DNA of 36,937 nucleotides from an uncultured Collinsella sp. (lineage in GTDB: Bacteria > Actinomycetota > Coriobacteriia > Coriobacteriales > Coriobacteriaceae). The DNA is taken from the NCBI GenBank assembly GCA_958407465.1, contig CATYIV010000022.1, positions 1 to 36,937 of the forward strand. The letters run 5' to 3'. The notes under the pieces were generated by a model that was not told where the DNA came from, did not search any database, and was given only the letters and a program-made list of their open reading frames with translations. The position numbers and the translations under genes were made by a program. This document shows positions 7,442 to 15,951 of this stretch, piece after piece; within the stretch, counting starts at the first letter, position 1, and each line of letters opens with the position of its first letter.

Positions 7442-8548
7442 CTATGCCTGCTTGCCCGCGTCGGCCGGGAAGGTTATGCCGGCCTGCTGACGCACAGCAT
7501 CCATGATGCGCAGCGAGACGAGCGTGACATCGCGGTAGTGGCCAAGCTCGTGGCGTCCCGCCGGGGTCTCCCAAATCTCTTCCTTAACGTTATCGATGCC
7601 GCAGATGGCGGTGATAAAGTCTGTGAGTTCGTATTCCATAGTGTTGCTCGATTTGGGCAGGTCGAGCACGCGACCGTTGTCTCCCTGTTCGCGCGGTGCC
7701 TCGGTCGCCGAGCCGCGTACGACGTCGCCGCGATAGTCGATGCGGACGTTGCGGGGCGTGGATAGATGGTCGATCTGGATAGTGCCACGCTCGCCTTCGA
7801 TCTGCGAGGGCAGCAGGTCATTCGTAATTTTGGAGTGCGCGAGCTCGACGGAGATGCGGCCTCCGCCATAGCTGGCGAGGATGGAACCGCAGCCGTCGAT
7901 GGGGCCGTGCGTGAGCTGTCGCGTGGTGGGGTCGAGCAGAGTAGTCATGCTCGTAAGGCCGGAGGGCATGCCGAAAATCTCGACCATGGGCTCGACGGCG
8001 TAGACGCCAATGTCCATGAGGGAACCCGATGCCATATTGCAGTCGAAGATATTGGTGGCGCGTCCCGCGAGAATCTCGTTGTAGCGCGAGGAATACTTGC
8101 CAAAGCGCAATGAGGCGCGGCGGATGGGGGCGATCTCGCCCAGGGCGTCCTCGATGGCGTGGAAGGCGGGATCGTGGAGGGGACGCATGGCCTCGAGGGC
8201 CACGACACCTGCTGCCTCGGCAGCGCGGAAGACTTCCAGCGCCTGCGCTTCGGTGGCGCAGAAGGGTTTCTCGACGATGACGTGCTTGCCACCGGCGATG
8301 CAGGCAAGGGCCTGCTCGTAGTGAAGTGCGTTAGGGCTGCCGATATAGACGGCGTCGACGTCGACGGCTGCCGCAAGCTCATCGAGTGACGTAAAGTTTC
8401 GCTCGCCACCGCGCTCGGCGGTAAAGGCAGTACCGCGATTGGCGTCGCGTGAAAGCGTGCCCACAAACGCGGCTTGGTCGTTGGCGTTGACGACTTGGAT
8501 AAAGTCGTCGGTGATCATGGATGTGCCGATGGTCGCGATGCGCAGCAT
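7442..8548 (-). CDS. Gfo/Idh/MocA-family oxidoreductase
   Basis: A 368-aa NAD(P)-dependent dehydrogenase of the Gfo/Idh/MocA type. The N-terminal Rossmann half begins IATIGTSMITDDF, a variant of the glycine-rich loop. EKPF, in the KHVIVEKPFCA segment, carries the conserved catalytic lysine. The C-terminal alpha/beta half (NMASGSLMDIGVYAVEPM) is typical. Sugar, inositol or dehydrogenated-sugar substrates are all possible. The acylphosphatase gene follows directly. A second family member (15952-16971) shares the overall pattern but is clearly divergent. Confidence 0.9.
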   Translation of the reverse strand: MLRIATIGTSMITDDFIQVVNANDQAAFVGTLSRDANRGTAFTAERGGERNFTSLDELAAAVDVDAVYIGSPNALHYEQALACIAGGKHVIVEKPFCATEAQALEVFRAAEAAGVVALEAMRPLHDPAFHAIEDALGEIAPIRRASLRFGKYSSRYNEILAGRATNIFDCNMASGSLMDIGVYAVEPMVEIFGMPSGLTSMTTLLDPTTRQLTHGPIDGCGSILASYGGGRISVELAHSKITNDLLPSQIEGERGTIQIDHLSTPRNVRIDYRGDVVRGSATEAPREQGDNGRVLDLPKSSNTMEYELTDFITAICGIDNVKEEIWETPAGRHELGHYRDVTLVSLRIMDAVRQQAGITFPADAGKQA

Positions 8549-8621
8549 ACGTCCCCCTTACGTTATTTGGTCTACAGGATGAGTGTAGCGCGTGGGGATA
8601 TAAAGCTGCGCGAAAACGCTA

Positions 8622-9107
8622 TTACAGGTCGCTCTCGTTAAAGCCGGTGTCGATATCGAGGTTGCTGCCGTCGGCCGCCGTGGTGGCGAGCTCATCGCAG
8701 CGCTCGTTGAGCTCGTGGCCGGCGTGACCCTTAACCCAGATGAACTCCACCTTATGCTTGCTTTTGGCGGCAAGCAGGCGCTCCCACAGGTCGCGGTTCT
8801 TAACGGGCTGCTTGTTGGCAGTTTTCCACCCGCGCTTTTTCCAGCCGTCGATCCAGTGTTTATTGAAAGCGTTGACGACGTACTGCGAATCGGAATGGAC
8901 CTCGACCTCGCAGGGGCGGTTGAGCGCCTCGAGCGCCACGATGACCGCCATGAGTTCCATGCGGTTGTTGGTAGTCTTGGCGTAGCCGCGCGAAAGCTCG
9001 GAGGTGAAAGTCTTGCCGGCGGGGTTGGTGTATTTGAGCACGGCGCCGTAGCCGCCGCGTCCCGGATTTGATCGGGCCGAGCCGTCGGTGTAGATGATGA
9101 CCTTCAC
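8622..9107 (-). CDS. rnhA: Ribonuclease HI
   Basis: A 161-aa RNase HI that degrades RNA in RNA-DNA hybrids. All four catalytic acids are present: D8 ([10 protein letters not shown]), E51 (NNRMEL), D73 (HSDSQ) and D138 (ERCDELA), along with H128 in VKGHAG. I place the start at GTG 9107, with AAAGGA five bases upstream; the longer ATG-initiated frame from 9158 lacks a good site and adds residues not found in the family. A short ~13-residue tail follows the domain. Confidence 0.94.
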   Translation of the reverse strand: MKVIIYTDGSARSNPGRGGYGAVLKYTNPAGKTFTSELSRGYAKTTNNRMELMAVIVALEALNRPCEVEVHSDSQYVVNAFNKHWIDGWKKRGWKTANKQPVKNRDLWERLLAAKSKHKVEFIWVKGHAGHELNERCDELATTAADGSNLDIDTGFNESDL

Positions 9108-9206
9108 GGGCTTCCTTTCGTTGGGTACGTTTCGTGTGAGTGACCATTGTAGCGCCATGCCCGCCGGGGGCTAACAATCTACGATTTCTACCCCGTCTTC
9201 CGACAG

Positions 9207-10109
9207 TTAGTTGGCATGGATGATGCGGTTGAGCTCGTCGAGGTATTGCTGCAAGAGGGGAGAGGGCTTGCGCTCGTCGTGCATGATATAGCCTACGTGC
9301 ATCGTTGGGGCGTCTGCTAACGGGATCGATGCCATACCCCATTGCATTTCATTGGAGAGGACACCGGTCGACAGGGTGTAGCCGTTCGACGTGATAAGTA
9401 AGTTAGTAAGTGTTCCGCGGTCCGAGATTCGTATGTTGCGGTCGCAAGGGATATAGCTAAAAGGTTCCTCGGCGTAATAGAAGGAGTTCGAGGCGCCTTG
9501 CTCAAAGCTGTAGCGCGTATAGGGTGTAAGGTCGGCAAGGGACAGCTGTGGGCGGCGTGCGAGCGGGTGGCGCTCGCTAACGAAGACGTGGACCGTCGCG
9601 TCGAAGAGGGGATGGAAGCTTGCGCGGGCATCGGCGAAGGCCTTCTGCAGAACGCGGGCGTTAAAGTCGTCCAGATAGAGGATGCCGATGTCGCTGCGAA
9701 ACGCGCGGACGTCATCGATGATCTGCGATGTGGTGGTCTCGCGCATGATGAACTCGAACTTGTCGTCCCGGCAGCGCTCGACGACGTTGACGAAGGCCTC
9801 GACCGAAAAGGCGTAATGCTGGGCCGAGATGGCAAGGCGCGCCTGGGGCGTGCCGCCGTCCTCGTAGCGGGCCTCGAGCATGTCGGCCTGCTCTACGACC
9901 TGGCGCGCATAACCCAAAAGCTCGGTGCCGTCGTTGGTGAGTGCAACACCGCGGCTAGAGCGCGTAAAAATTTCGATATGAAGTTCCTGCTCCAGGCTTT
10001 TGACGGCGTTTGAGATGTTGGACTGAGCAGTATAGAGGCGCTGAGCTGCGGCGTTGATTGAGCCGGACTCTGCCACGGCGATCAGAAAACGAAGCTGCTG
10101 GAGGGTCAT
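9207..10109 (-). CDS. LysR-family transcriptional regulator
   Basis: A 300-aa LysR regulator: a winged-helix N-terminus (residues 1-60, with AAQRLYTAQSNISNAVKSLE as the helix-turn-helix) and a periplasmic-binding-protein-like effector domain. The pattern resembles CysB/MetR-type regulators, but the effector is not readable. It is divergent from metY with a 274-bp gap, so control of metY is a reasonable inference. A perfect GATAGCTATC dyad lies at 10126-10135 near its own start, a candidate LysR site. Confidence 0.9.
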   Translation of the reverse strand: MTLQQLRFLIAVAESGSINAAAQRLYTAQSNISNAVKSLEQELHIEIFTRSSRGVALTNDGTELLGYARQVVEQADMLEARYEDGGTPQARLAISAQHYAFSVEAFVNVVERCRDDKFEFIMRETTTSQIIDDVRAFRSDIGILYLDDFNARVLQKAFADARASFHPLFDATVHVFVSERHPLARRPQLSLADLTPYTRYSFEQGASNSFYYAEEPFSYIPCDRNIRISDRGTLTNLLITSNGYTLSTGVLSNEMQWGMASIPLADAPTMHVGYIMHDERKPSPLLQQYLDELNRIIHAN

Positions 10110-10125
10110 CGGTGCCCGTCCTTTC

Positions 10126-10135
10126 GATAGCTATC
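10126..10135. promoter_or_regulatory. Palindrome in lysR-metY intergenic region
   Basis: GATAGCTATC is a perfect 10-bp dyad 17 bases upstream of the lysR start and 36 bp before the metY -35 box. It contains an ATA-N-TAT core like those bound by LysR regulators. It is a candidate operator only. Confidence 0.35.
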
Positions 10136-10170
10136 TAAAAAACCGATAACAGGTTAGCGCTTTTAAGTGA

Positions 10171-10199
10171 TTGACCGAGGGGAACAATGCTCGTACTAT
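10171..10199 (+). promoter_or_regulatory. Strong sigma70-type promoter of metY
   Basis: TTGACC (10171-10176), a 17-bp spacer and TACTAT (10194-10199) make one of the clearest promoters in the window. Transcription would begin near 10206, giving a leader of about 178 nt before metY. Confidence 0.75.
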
Positions 10200-10255
10200 T
10201 CAAAACACACAAAGGCGGTAGGTAATTAAGCCAACCACGGAACCGGGATGCGAAA

Positions 10256-10300
10256 GGAGGCCCGCATATGAATTGCTTGCCAAGACGAATGCCGGGCTCC
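10256..10300 (+). promoter_or_regulatory. Hairpin masking the leader-ORF ribosome site
   Basis: Bases 10256-10267, which include the GGAGG of the leader ORF, can pair with 10289-10300 apart from one bulged base on each side. The second arm can instead form a shorter GGGC/GCCC stem with 10308-10311. Two mutually exclusive structures around a leader ORF are the layout expected of translation-dependent control. Confidence 0.4.
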
Positions 10301-10321
10301 TGTTTGCGCCCGTTGGCGTGA
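10268..10321 (+). CDS. Short leader ORF upstream of metY
   Basis: This 17-codon ORF (MNCLPRRMPGSCLRPLA) begins with ATG seven bases after AAAGGAGG, one of the strongest ribosome sites in the window. It lies in the metY leader and ends 62 bp before metY. It contains two Cys codons (positions 3 and 12). Short Cys-containing leader peptides are known to control sulfur genes in some actinobacteria, so a cysteine-sensing leader is plausible. It could also be a chance ORF. Confidence 0.5.
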   Translation: MNCLPRRMPGSCLRPLA

Positions 10322-10383
10322 TCAGGAGACAGCGACTTACTTCTCTCTAATTTATTTACTTTCGTTCGATCAAGGAGATCGTC

Positions 10384-11694
10384 ATGAGCCAGTTTATCAA
10401 CAATTCCGAGCACACCTTTGGTTTCGATACCCTGCAGTTGCACGTTGGCCAGGAGAGCGCCGATCCCGCATCCGACTCCCGCGCCGTGCCTATCTACCAG
10501 ACCACGAGCTATGTGTTCCGCAACTCCCAGCACGCCGCCGACCGCTTTGGTCTTGCCGATGCTGGTAACATCTACGGCCGTCTGACCAACTCCACCCAGG
10601 GCGTCTTCGAGGACCGTATCGCCGCACTCGAGGGTGGCGTGGCAGGTCTCGCCGTCGCCTCCGGTGCTGCTGCCATCACCTATACCCTGCAGGCTCTTGC
10701 CCAGGCCGGTGACCACGTGGTGGCTCAGAAGACCATCTACGGTGGCTCCTACAACCTGCTGGAGCATACGCTCTCCCAGTTTGGCGTCGAGACCACCTTC
10801 GTCGATGCCCACAACCTGGACGAGGTCGAGGGTGCCATCAAGGACAACACCACGGTCATCTACCTCGAGACGCTCGGCAACCCCAACTCCGACATCCCCA
10901 ACATCGACGCCATCTCCGAGATCGCCAAGAAGCACGGTCTGCCGGTTGTCGTCGACAACACCTTCGGCACCCCGTATCTGTTCCGTCCGCTGGAGCATGG
11001 TGCCAACATCGTCGTCCACTCCGCAACCAAGTTCATCGGCGGCCACGGCACCTCGCTGGGCGGTGTGATCGTCGACGGCGGTAACTTCGATTGGAAGGCG
11101 AGTGGCAAGTACGCCCAGATCGCTGAGCCCAACCCCTCCTACCACGGTGTTTCGTTTGCCGAGGCCGCCGGTCCCGCCGCCTTCGCAACCTATGTCCGCG
11201 CTATCCTGCTGCGCGACGAGGGCGCCTGCATCAGCCCGTTCAACGCCTGGGTCCTGCTCCAGGGCACCGAGACCCTGTCGCTGCGCGTTGACCGTCATGT
11301 CGAGAACACCAAGAAGGTCGTTGAGTTCCTGGCTGGCGACAGCCACGTCGCCAAGGTGAACCACCCGAGCCTGCCTGAGCACCCCGATCACGAGCTCTAT
11401 CAGAAGTACTTCCCCAACGGCGGTGCCTCGATCTTTACCTTTGAGATTAAGGGTGGCCAGGAGGCAGCTTGGAAGTTCATCGATCATCTGCAGGTCTTCT
11501 CGCTGCTCGCCAACGTGGCCGACGTCAAGTCGCTCGTCGTGCACCCGGCTACCACCACGCACTCCCAGCTCTCTGCCGAGGAGCTCGCCGAGCAGAACAT
11601 CACGCCCTCCACGATCCGTCTTTCCATCGGTACCGAGAACGCCGAGGATATCATTTGGGATCTGAAGCAGGCCTTCGCCGCGCTGGACGAGTAA
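10384..11694 (+). CDS. metY: O-acetylhomoserine sulfhydrylase
   Basis: A 436-aa PLP enzyme of the Cys/Met metabolism family. It makes homocysteine from O-acetylhomoserine and sulfide. The PLP-binding lysine is K216 in HSATKFIGG and D191 in VVDNTFGTP contacts the cofactor; a YGR segment (64-66) contacts the partner subunit. The ~430-aa length and the long HDNLDEVEG-like region favour MetY over the shorter MetB/MetC. The ribosome site AAGGAG sits in the loop of a small CGATC/GATCG hairpin (10367-10381). A strong terminator follows. Confidence 0.92.
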   Translation: MSQFINNSEHTFGFDTLQLHVGQESADPASDSRAVPIYQTTSYVFRNSQHAADRFGLADAGNIYGRLTNSTQGVFEDRIAALEGGVAGLAVASGAAAITYTLQALAQAGDHVVAQKTIYGGSYNLLEHTLSQFGVETTFVDAHNLDEVEGAIKDNTTVIYLETLGNPNSDIPNIDAISEIAKKHGLPVVVDNTFGTPYLFRPLEHGANIVVHSATKFIGGHGTSLGGVIVDGGNFDWKASGKYAQIAEPNPSYHGVSFAEAAGPAAFATYVRAILLRDEGACISPFNAWVLLQGTETLSLRVDRHVENTKKVVEFLAGDSHVAKVNHPSLPEHPDHELYQKYFPNGGASIFTFEIKGGQEAAWKFIDHLQVFSLLANVADVKSLVVHPATTTHSQLSAEELAEQNITPSTIRLSIGTENAEDIIWDLKQAFAALDE

Positions 11695-11754
11695 GGCGAC
11701 TTGTGCAAGGATCCCTTGCGACTCGATAGGTATAACTGCATAAAATGCCTGCTC

Positions 11755-11795
11755 AAGGCGCCTGTGCGAACAATGGTTGCACAGGCGCCTTTTTT
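11755..11795 (+). terminator. Rho-independent terminator after metY
   Basis: A perfect 13-bp stem (11755-11767 with 11779-11791), an 11-nt loop and six T residues (11790-11795). The remaining bases up to 12006 hold no gene I can support; a TTGACA lies near 11823 without a convincing -10 box, so the promoter of the following gene is not clearly placed. Confidence 0.9.
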
Positions 11796-12006
11796 GCATA
11801 GAACGGGTGCAAAAACAGGGTTTTTGACACGCTTTATGCATTCGAGTTGTGAAAAACTCCTGTTGAGAGGATGTGAGTTTTACGCAATTGACGTGCGCCT
11901 TTTGAGTAAAACCGCAGGTCGCGATTTGCTCGGGGTACTATGCAGCGCGATCGAATCACACGCAGCTCAAACGCAGCAAAAACGCACTACGGAGGTTTCC
12001 AGCTAC

Positions 12007-12780
12007 ATGAGGATCGATTCACGAAAACCGAAAGCCGCCGCCCTTTCCGCCGCTCTGACCGTGGCACTTTTGGCGGGCTCCGGCGCAACTGATGCCCACG
12101 CGGCAACACTATCCGATACGGTTGGACCTACGCCGTCCGAAGCGACGCTGGTGCAGCCCGTCGACTACCGCAGCGACGGTTATGGCTCTATGCAGGAGTG
12201 GAACGCCTCGATGGAGGCCAAGCGCGATTCCCTGGAGATGCGCGCTCAGATCATCATGAACATGTACGGTGACTATGCCACCGATGACGAGCGCGCTGTG
12301 CTACAGGGTTGCATCGACGGCGCGGGTAGTCTGTTGACGATGGGGGAGGTCGACGCCAAGTCGACCGAGCTCGATGAGCTGCGCATTGCGCTTGAGGATG
12401 CCAAGCGCGAAGCGCTCGAGGCTGCCGCCGAGGCGGAGGCTGCCGAGGTCGCCCAGGCTTCGTACTACAACGCCGGTTACACTCCGTCCTACGCGTCCGC
12501 CGCGTCCTACGCGAACGGATCGGGCCTGACGCGCTCTGCGGGTGTCAATAACTACAACGGGCGCCGCGAGACCTATTACAGCAGCAATGTGCTTTATCAC
12601 TATCGCACGGGCGAATGGACTCAGGATTCTGAGGGCTTCTGGCGCGATTCCGACGGCTATTACGTTGTTGCCGCGGGCGATATGGCCCAGGGCTCGACCT
12701 TTACGGGCTCCAAGGGTGATTGCAAGGTCTATGACTCCGGCTGCGCTGCCGGAACCACCGATTACTACACCGGTTGGTAA
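12007..12780 (+). CDS. Secreted protein with a 3D/DPBB-like C-terminus
   Basis: A 257-aa exported protein. A signal peptide ends near AHA-A (about residue 33). An Asp/Glu-rich stretch and an Ala/Glu-rich helical segment follow (about 110-150), then a Tyr-rich linker. The last ~45 residues (DGYYVVAAGDMAQGSTF... to TTDYYTGW) resemble the small beta-barrel 3D domain of cell-wall lytic proteins, with DSGC and TDYY in place of the usual acidic pair, so the activity is doubtful. The ATG at 12007 has GGAGG 11 bases upstream. The frame is open from 11701, but the extra part reads through the metY terminator. Confidence 0.75.
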   Translation: MRIDSRKPKAAALSAALTVALLAGSGATDAHAATLSDTVGPTPSEATLVQPVDYRSDGYGSMQEWNASMEAKRDSLEMRAQIIMNMYGDYATDDERAVLQGCIDGAGSLLTMGEVDAKSTELDELRIALEDAKREALEAAAEAEAAEVAQASYYNAGYTPSYASAASYANGSGLTRSAGVNNYNGRRETYYSSNVLYHYRTGEWTQDSEGFWRDSDGYYVVAAGDMAQGSTFTGSKGDCKVYDSGCAAGTTDYYTGW

Positions 12781-12804
12781 TTTTTCTGCATCACGGATAT
12801 TTGG

Positions 12805-12850
12805 CGGACGGGCGTCTTTACCGAGCTTTAGGGCAACGTAAGGACGTCCG
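12805..12850. repeat. Intergenic hairpin
   Basis: Outer CGGACG (12805-12810) pairs with CGTCCG (12845-12850), and CGTCTTTAC (12813-12821) with GTAAGGACG (12838-12846) with one G-U pair; the two overlap partly. No U tract follows. It lies after the secreted-protein gene and could stabilise its 3' end. Confidence 0.45.
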
Positions 12851-12966
12851 TTCTATGTATGCGTTTGAGTTAACAGAGCCCTTACCGTGGCGGTACGCTG
12901 GGCGTATGGATGCGGGGCACACTGGTTCTTGAGAAATAAGGTCTTTCTCTTGGAGGAAGTGGTCTT

Positions 12967-13173
12967 GTGAATGCTCGAGATATCGCCGTTGCCGCCGTCG
13001 CGTTGATGCTTGGCTGCCTTGGTCCCACGGCCGCGCTCGTCGCGGGCATGCAGGGGACATGCGGGGCTGCTCCTATCGTGGTCGGCGCGCTGATCGCGGC
13101 CACGCTGCTGGGAAGCGCAGGCGTGGTTCTTTGCCGCGACGATGAGGACGAGGTGCCGGGGTCGCAACGCTAA
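12967..13173 (+). CDS. Small membrane protein
   Basis: A 68-aa protein with two predicted hydrophobic segments (about 5-28 and 35-56), a short cysteine-containing turn between them and a charged C-terminal tail (RDDEDEVPGSQR). I do not recognise a family. The GTG start has GGAGG ten bases upstream, and a strong terminator follows the gene, which together support a real transcript. Confidence 0.6.
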   Translation: MNARDIAVAAVALMLGCLGPTAALVAGMQGTCGAAPIVVGALIAATLLGSAGVVLCRDDEDEVPGSQR

Positions 13174-13214
13174 CTGTTGTGAGATCGGCCGCCGGTCATA
13201 GACGAAGATGAAGG

Positions 13215-13249
13215 CCGCCGCAGGGGAAAGGTTCCCTTGCGGCGGTTTT
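13215..13249 (+). terminator. Rho-independent terminator after small membrane protein
   Basis: A 12-bp stem with one G-U pair (13215-13226 with 13234-13245), a 7-nt loop and TTTT (13246-13249). Confidence 0.85.
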
Positions 13250-13282
13250 GCTGTTAAGGCTGTTGAATGCGGCGCGTCGGCG

Positions 13283-14197
13283 CTACCAGCTTTTCTCGAT
13301 ATCGCGGATGCGCCGATAGAGCCACTCGTTTTGCGGTGCCTGGATATCGTGTTTGGCTGCGAGGCGGCAGATGGTGCCCGCGAACTCATCAACCTCGGTT
13401 TTGCGCCTTGCGATGCGGTCTTGAGCCATCGAGGGCATACCGGCGGGGTCGATTCCCTCGATGAGGTGCACCATTTGCGTCAGATCTGCCTCGGTCAGCT
13501 CAACGTCCTCGGCGTTGGCAACCGCAAGCGTCTCGCGCATGGCGGAGACAAAACAGCGGCGCTGCTCGGAGCCCGGCTCCGTGGCGCTTCCGTAGGTCCC
13601 GCCGTAGGCCATGCAGGTCTGGTTGATGCCGTCGTTGAGCATGAGTTTGGCCCACATGCGGTGCGCAATGTCGCTCTCGACGGTATGGGCGATGCCGCAG
13701 CGCGTATAGAGCTCGTCGATAGCGGCGACGGTCGCGGGGTCCGTGCCGGCCGCCGCGCCAAAGCGGATCTCGCCCGCATTGGTAAAGGTGAGCGCGCCGT
13801 TGAGGAACACGGCGTCCATGCCTTGGCAGATACCCAGGACGGTATGCTCCCAGCCAAAGCGTTCGGCAATCTTTTGCTCGCTCGTAATGCCGTTGCACAG
13901 TGAGGCGATGAGCGTGTTGGGTCCCACGACGCGTTCCATAGTCTTGAGTGCTTGGTCGAGACCGGTGGTCTTGACCGCCAGGATGACCAGATCGGCGGGC
14001 GTTGCCTCGCTGGCGCGGACGGACGTGAGATTGCAGGGCTCGCCGTTGACCGTAAGGGCGTCGCCTGCGTGACGCTCGAAACGGGCGTCGTCCATGACGT
14101 ATTCGACGGCGTCATTGCCGAGGGCCTTGGCAATCATGCTGCCGTAGAGCAGGCCGACGCCGCCCTTGCCGACAAAGGTGACCTTGTTGATCTGCAT
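13283..14197 (-). CDS. Ketopantoate reductase-family protein
   Basis: A 304-aa protein of the PanE/ApbA family, NADPH-dependent 2-ketopantoate reductases. The N-terminal GKGGVGLLYGSM dinucleotide loop, ILAVKTTGLDQAL, LCNGITSEQ and the C-terminal RMWAKLMLNDGINQ helix follow the family layout. Homologues reduce other 2-oxo acids too, and no pantothenate genes are nearby. I chose the ATG at 14197, nine bases after GAGGAG; the ATG at 14206 lies too close to it. The ribosome site directly follows a terminator-like hairpin. Confidence 0.85.
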   Translation of the reverse strand: MQINKVTFVGKGGVGLLYGSMIAKALGNDAVEYVMDDARFERHAGDALTVNGEPCNLTSVRASEATPADLVILAVKTTGLDQALKTMERVVGPNTLIASLCNGITSEQKIAERFGWEHTVLGICQGMDAVFLNGALTFTNAGEIRFGAAAGTDPATVAAIDELYTRCGIAHTVESDIAHRMWAKLMLNDGINQTCMAYGGTYGSATEPGSEQRRCFVSAMRETLAVANAEDVELTEADLTQMVHLIEGIDPAGMPSMAQDRIARRKTEVDEFAGTICRLAAKHDIQAPQNEWLYRRIRDIEKSW

Positions 14198-14214
14198 GTG
14201 AATCATCTCCTCAC

Positions 14215-14241
14215 AAAAAGGCGCCCGCGTGCGGGGCGCCT
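14215..14241 (-). terminator. Terminator hairpin just before the panE-like gene
   Basis: On the minus strand an 8-bp GC stem (14233-14241 with 14219-14226) is followed by five U residues (14215-14219), then within three bases by the GAGGAG ribosome site of the downstream gene. It can end the transcript of the 64-aa gene or act as an attenuator. Confidence 0.65.
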
Positions 14242-14313
14242 GATGGATTGTATGCCGCTGGGGCGTGTAGCGTGCACCGGAGGCTGAATTTAGAAGAACA
14301 AACGCATGGGAAC

Positions 14314-14508
14314 TTATGCCGCGGGGCAGACCGCAAAGACGCGGGCGGGGTACCCGACGCCATCGCGGACCTTGGGGAAGGTGCAGAAGATGACGGCACC
14401 CGTGGCGGGAAGCTCGTCCAGATGGTCCATGACTTCGATCTGGTAGCGGTCGACCGAGAGGATGTATTGCTCGCCGGGGTAGGGGTAGGCGTCCTCTCGT
14501 GTGGTCAC
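14314..14508 (-). CDS. Small uncharacterised protein
   Basis: A 64-aa soluble protein starting with GTG at 14508; AAAGGAG lies six bases upstream, a strong site. It is acidic to neutral, with a central YQIEVMDHLDELP segment and a terminal FAVCPAA. I do not recognise a family. It lies 116 bp upstream of the panE-like gene on the same strand, with a terminator-like hairpin between them. Confidence 0.6.
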   Translation of the reverse strand: MTTREDAYPYPGEQYILSVDRYQIEVMDHLDELPATGAVIFCTFPKVRDGVGYPARVFAVCPAA

Positions 14509-14670
14509 GCTCGTCTCCTTTCATCGGGCTTTTTGCTGATGTTAAAGCGGTGCCGTGACGGTCTGATTTCTGCTGCGTTACGATACGTTCTCAATTGCGA
14601 TTCCGATGTGTTTCGATGACGTGACGGGTTTGTTTCGCCTTGTCAGGGCTTCGATGGGAGGGGAGGGGCC

Positions 14671-15861
14671 GTGCAATATCGCGTTGACCCCAAAAGCGGC
14701 AACCGTATCTCGGCGTTGGGGCTGGGCTGCATGAGGTTTCCCGGTGCGCCGGGACGCCCGGATGCGAAGACTGCCGACGCCATCATCTCCCGTGCGGTGG
14801 AGCAGGGGATTAACTACCTGGACACGGCCTATCTCTATCCCGGTAACGAGGCGTGCGTGGGTGCGTCGCTTGAGCGCCTGGGCTTGCGCGACCAGGTTTT
14901 GCTCGCAACCAAGCTGCCGCATGCTTCGTGCAAATGCGCGGAGGATTTCGATCGGTTCTTCGACGAGCAGCTGCGTCGCCTGCGGACCGACCGTATCGAC
15001 TATTACCTCATGCACAACATTACCTCGCCCGCCCAGTGGGAACGTGTGGTGGCGTTGGGCATCGAGGACTGGATCGCGCATCAAAAGGCGGCGGGGCGCA
15101 TTCGCCAGATTGGTTTTTCGTACCACGGCAGCGCGGCTGACTTCCTTACGATGCTTGACGCATATGACTGGGATTTTTGCCAGATCCAGTACAACTATGC
15201 CGGCGAGCATTACCAAGCGGGAACGGCGGGACTCATGGCCGCCGCCGAGCGAGGCCTCGCGGTGTTTGTGATGGAGCCGCTGCTGGGCGGGCGTTTAGCG
15301 GGCAAGCTGCCGCCACGGGCCCGCGCTGTGCTCGATAGTGCCCGTGACCCGCATTTGCGCACTCCTGCCGCCTGGGGTCTTTCGTGGGTGTGGAATCATC
15401 CTCAGGTGACGATGCTGCTTTCGGGTATGACCGATACCGCGCAGGTGGATGAGAACGTGGTGTTGGCCGATTGGGCCCTGCCGGATTCGATGACAGCTAC
15501 TCAGCTCGACACGATCGCGCACGTGCTGGATGAGTTTGAAAAATCGAATCGCGTGCCCTGCACGGGATGCGGCTATTGCATGCCGTGCCCTAAAGGCATC
15601 AATATCCCTGGATGTTTTGCCGCCTACAACGCGAGTTATGCGCACAGCTGGTTTACGGGTCTATCGCAGTACTTTACGGCGAGCGCGGTGCGTACAAGCG
15701 AGGCCAAGCTGGTGAGCAATTGCGTTAAGTGCGGCAAATGCGCGCGCCACTGCCCACAGCATATCGATATCCCCGAGCGTCTCGATGACGTGCGTCGACG
15801 CTTCCAGCCTGGACCCGTGACGGCAGTGCTTAAGGCCTTCGGCAAAACGCGCTCCTCGTGA
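14671..15861 (+). CDS. Aldo/keto reductase with ferredoxin-type [4Fe-4S] sites
   Basis: The 396-aa protein has an aldo/keto reductase barrel (GLGCMRF, YLDTAYLYPGNE with the catalytic Tyr, YYLMHN) followed by two cysteine groups, CTGCGYCMPCP (about 299) and CVKCGKCARHCP (about 353). Such fused forms are common in strict anaerobes and may use ferredoxin-linked electrons. Substrate is unknown. GTG start at 14671 with GGGAGGGG upstream. The gene ends 12 bases before palindromic element A. Confidence 0.9.
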   Translation: MQYRVDPKSGNRISALGLGCMRFPGAPGRPDAKTADAIISRAVEQGINYLDTAYLYPGNEACVGASLERLGLRDQVLLATKLPHASCKCAEDFDRFFDEQLRRLRTDRIDYYLMHNITSPAQWERVVALGIEDWIAHQKAAGRIRQIGFSYHGSAADFLTMLDAYDWDFCQIQYNYAGEHYQAGTAGLMAAAERGLAVFVMEPLLGGRLAGKLPPRARAVLDSARDPHLRTPAAWGLSWVWNHPQVTMLLSGMTDTAQVDENVVLADWALPDSMTATQLDTIAHVLDEFEKSNRVPCTGCGYCMPCPKGINIPGCFAAYNASYAHSWFTGLSQYFTASAVRTSEAKLVSNCVKCGKCARHCPQHIDIPERLDDVRRRFQPGPVTAVLKAFGKTRSS

Positions 15862-15945
15862 CCCTTTTATAACTTGCGGTGGAATAGTTCCTGTTTGCGG
15901 CAGAATAGGGCTTAAACAGGGACTATTCCGCCGCAACTGAAGGGG
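15862..15945. repeat. Palindromic element A
   Basis: Arms 15874-15896 and 15914-15936 (23 nt each) pair fully, with two G-U pairs, around a 17-nt loop holding AATAGGGC. An outer CCCTT/AAGGG pair extends it. The element is related to element B at 17022-17110: the same outer stem, the same flanking CCTTTTATAA and the same loop core, with a different but compensated inner block. It ends a few bases before the ribosome site of the next gene. Confidence 0.85.
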
Positions 15946-15951
15946 GCTGTC

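Noticed and set aside
10110..10383. SAM (S-box) riboswitch in the metY leader
   Set aside because: The expected conserved core, with its GATGAA- and GGCAACC-like segments in the right order, is not present.
10135..11841. Long open frame of 568 codons antisense to metY
   Set aside because: Same codon-bias effect. It runs across the metY promoter and terminator and has no recognisable domain.
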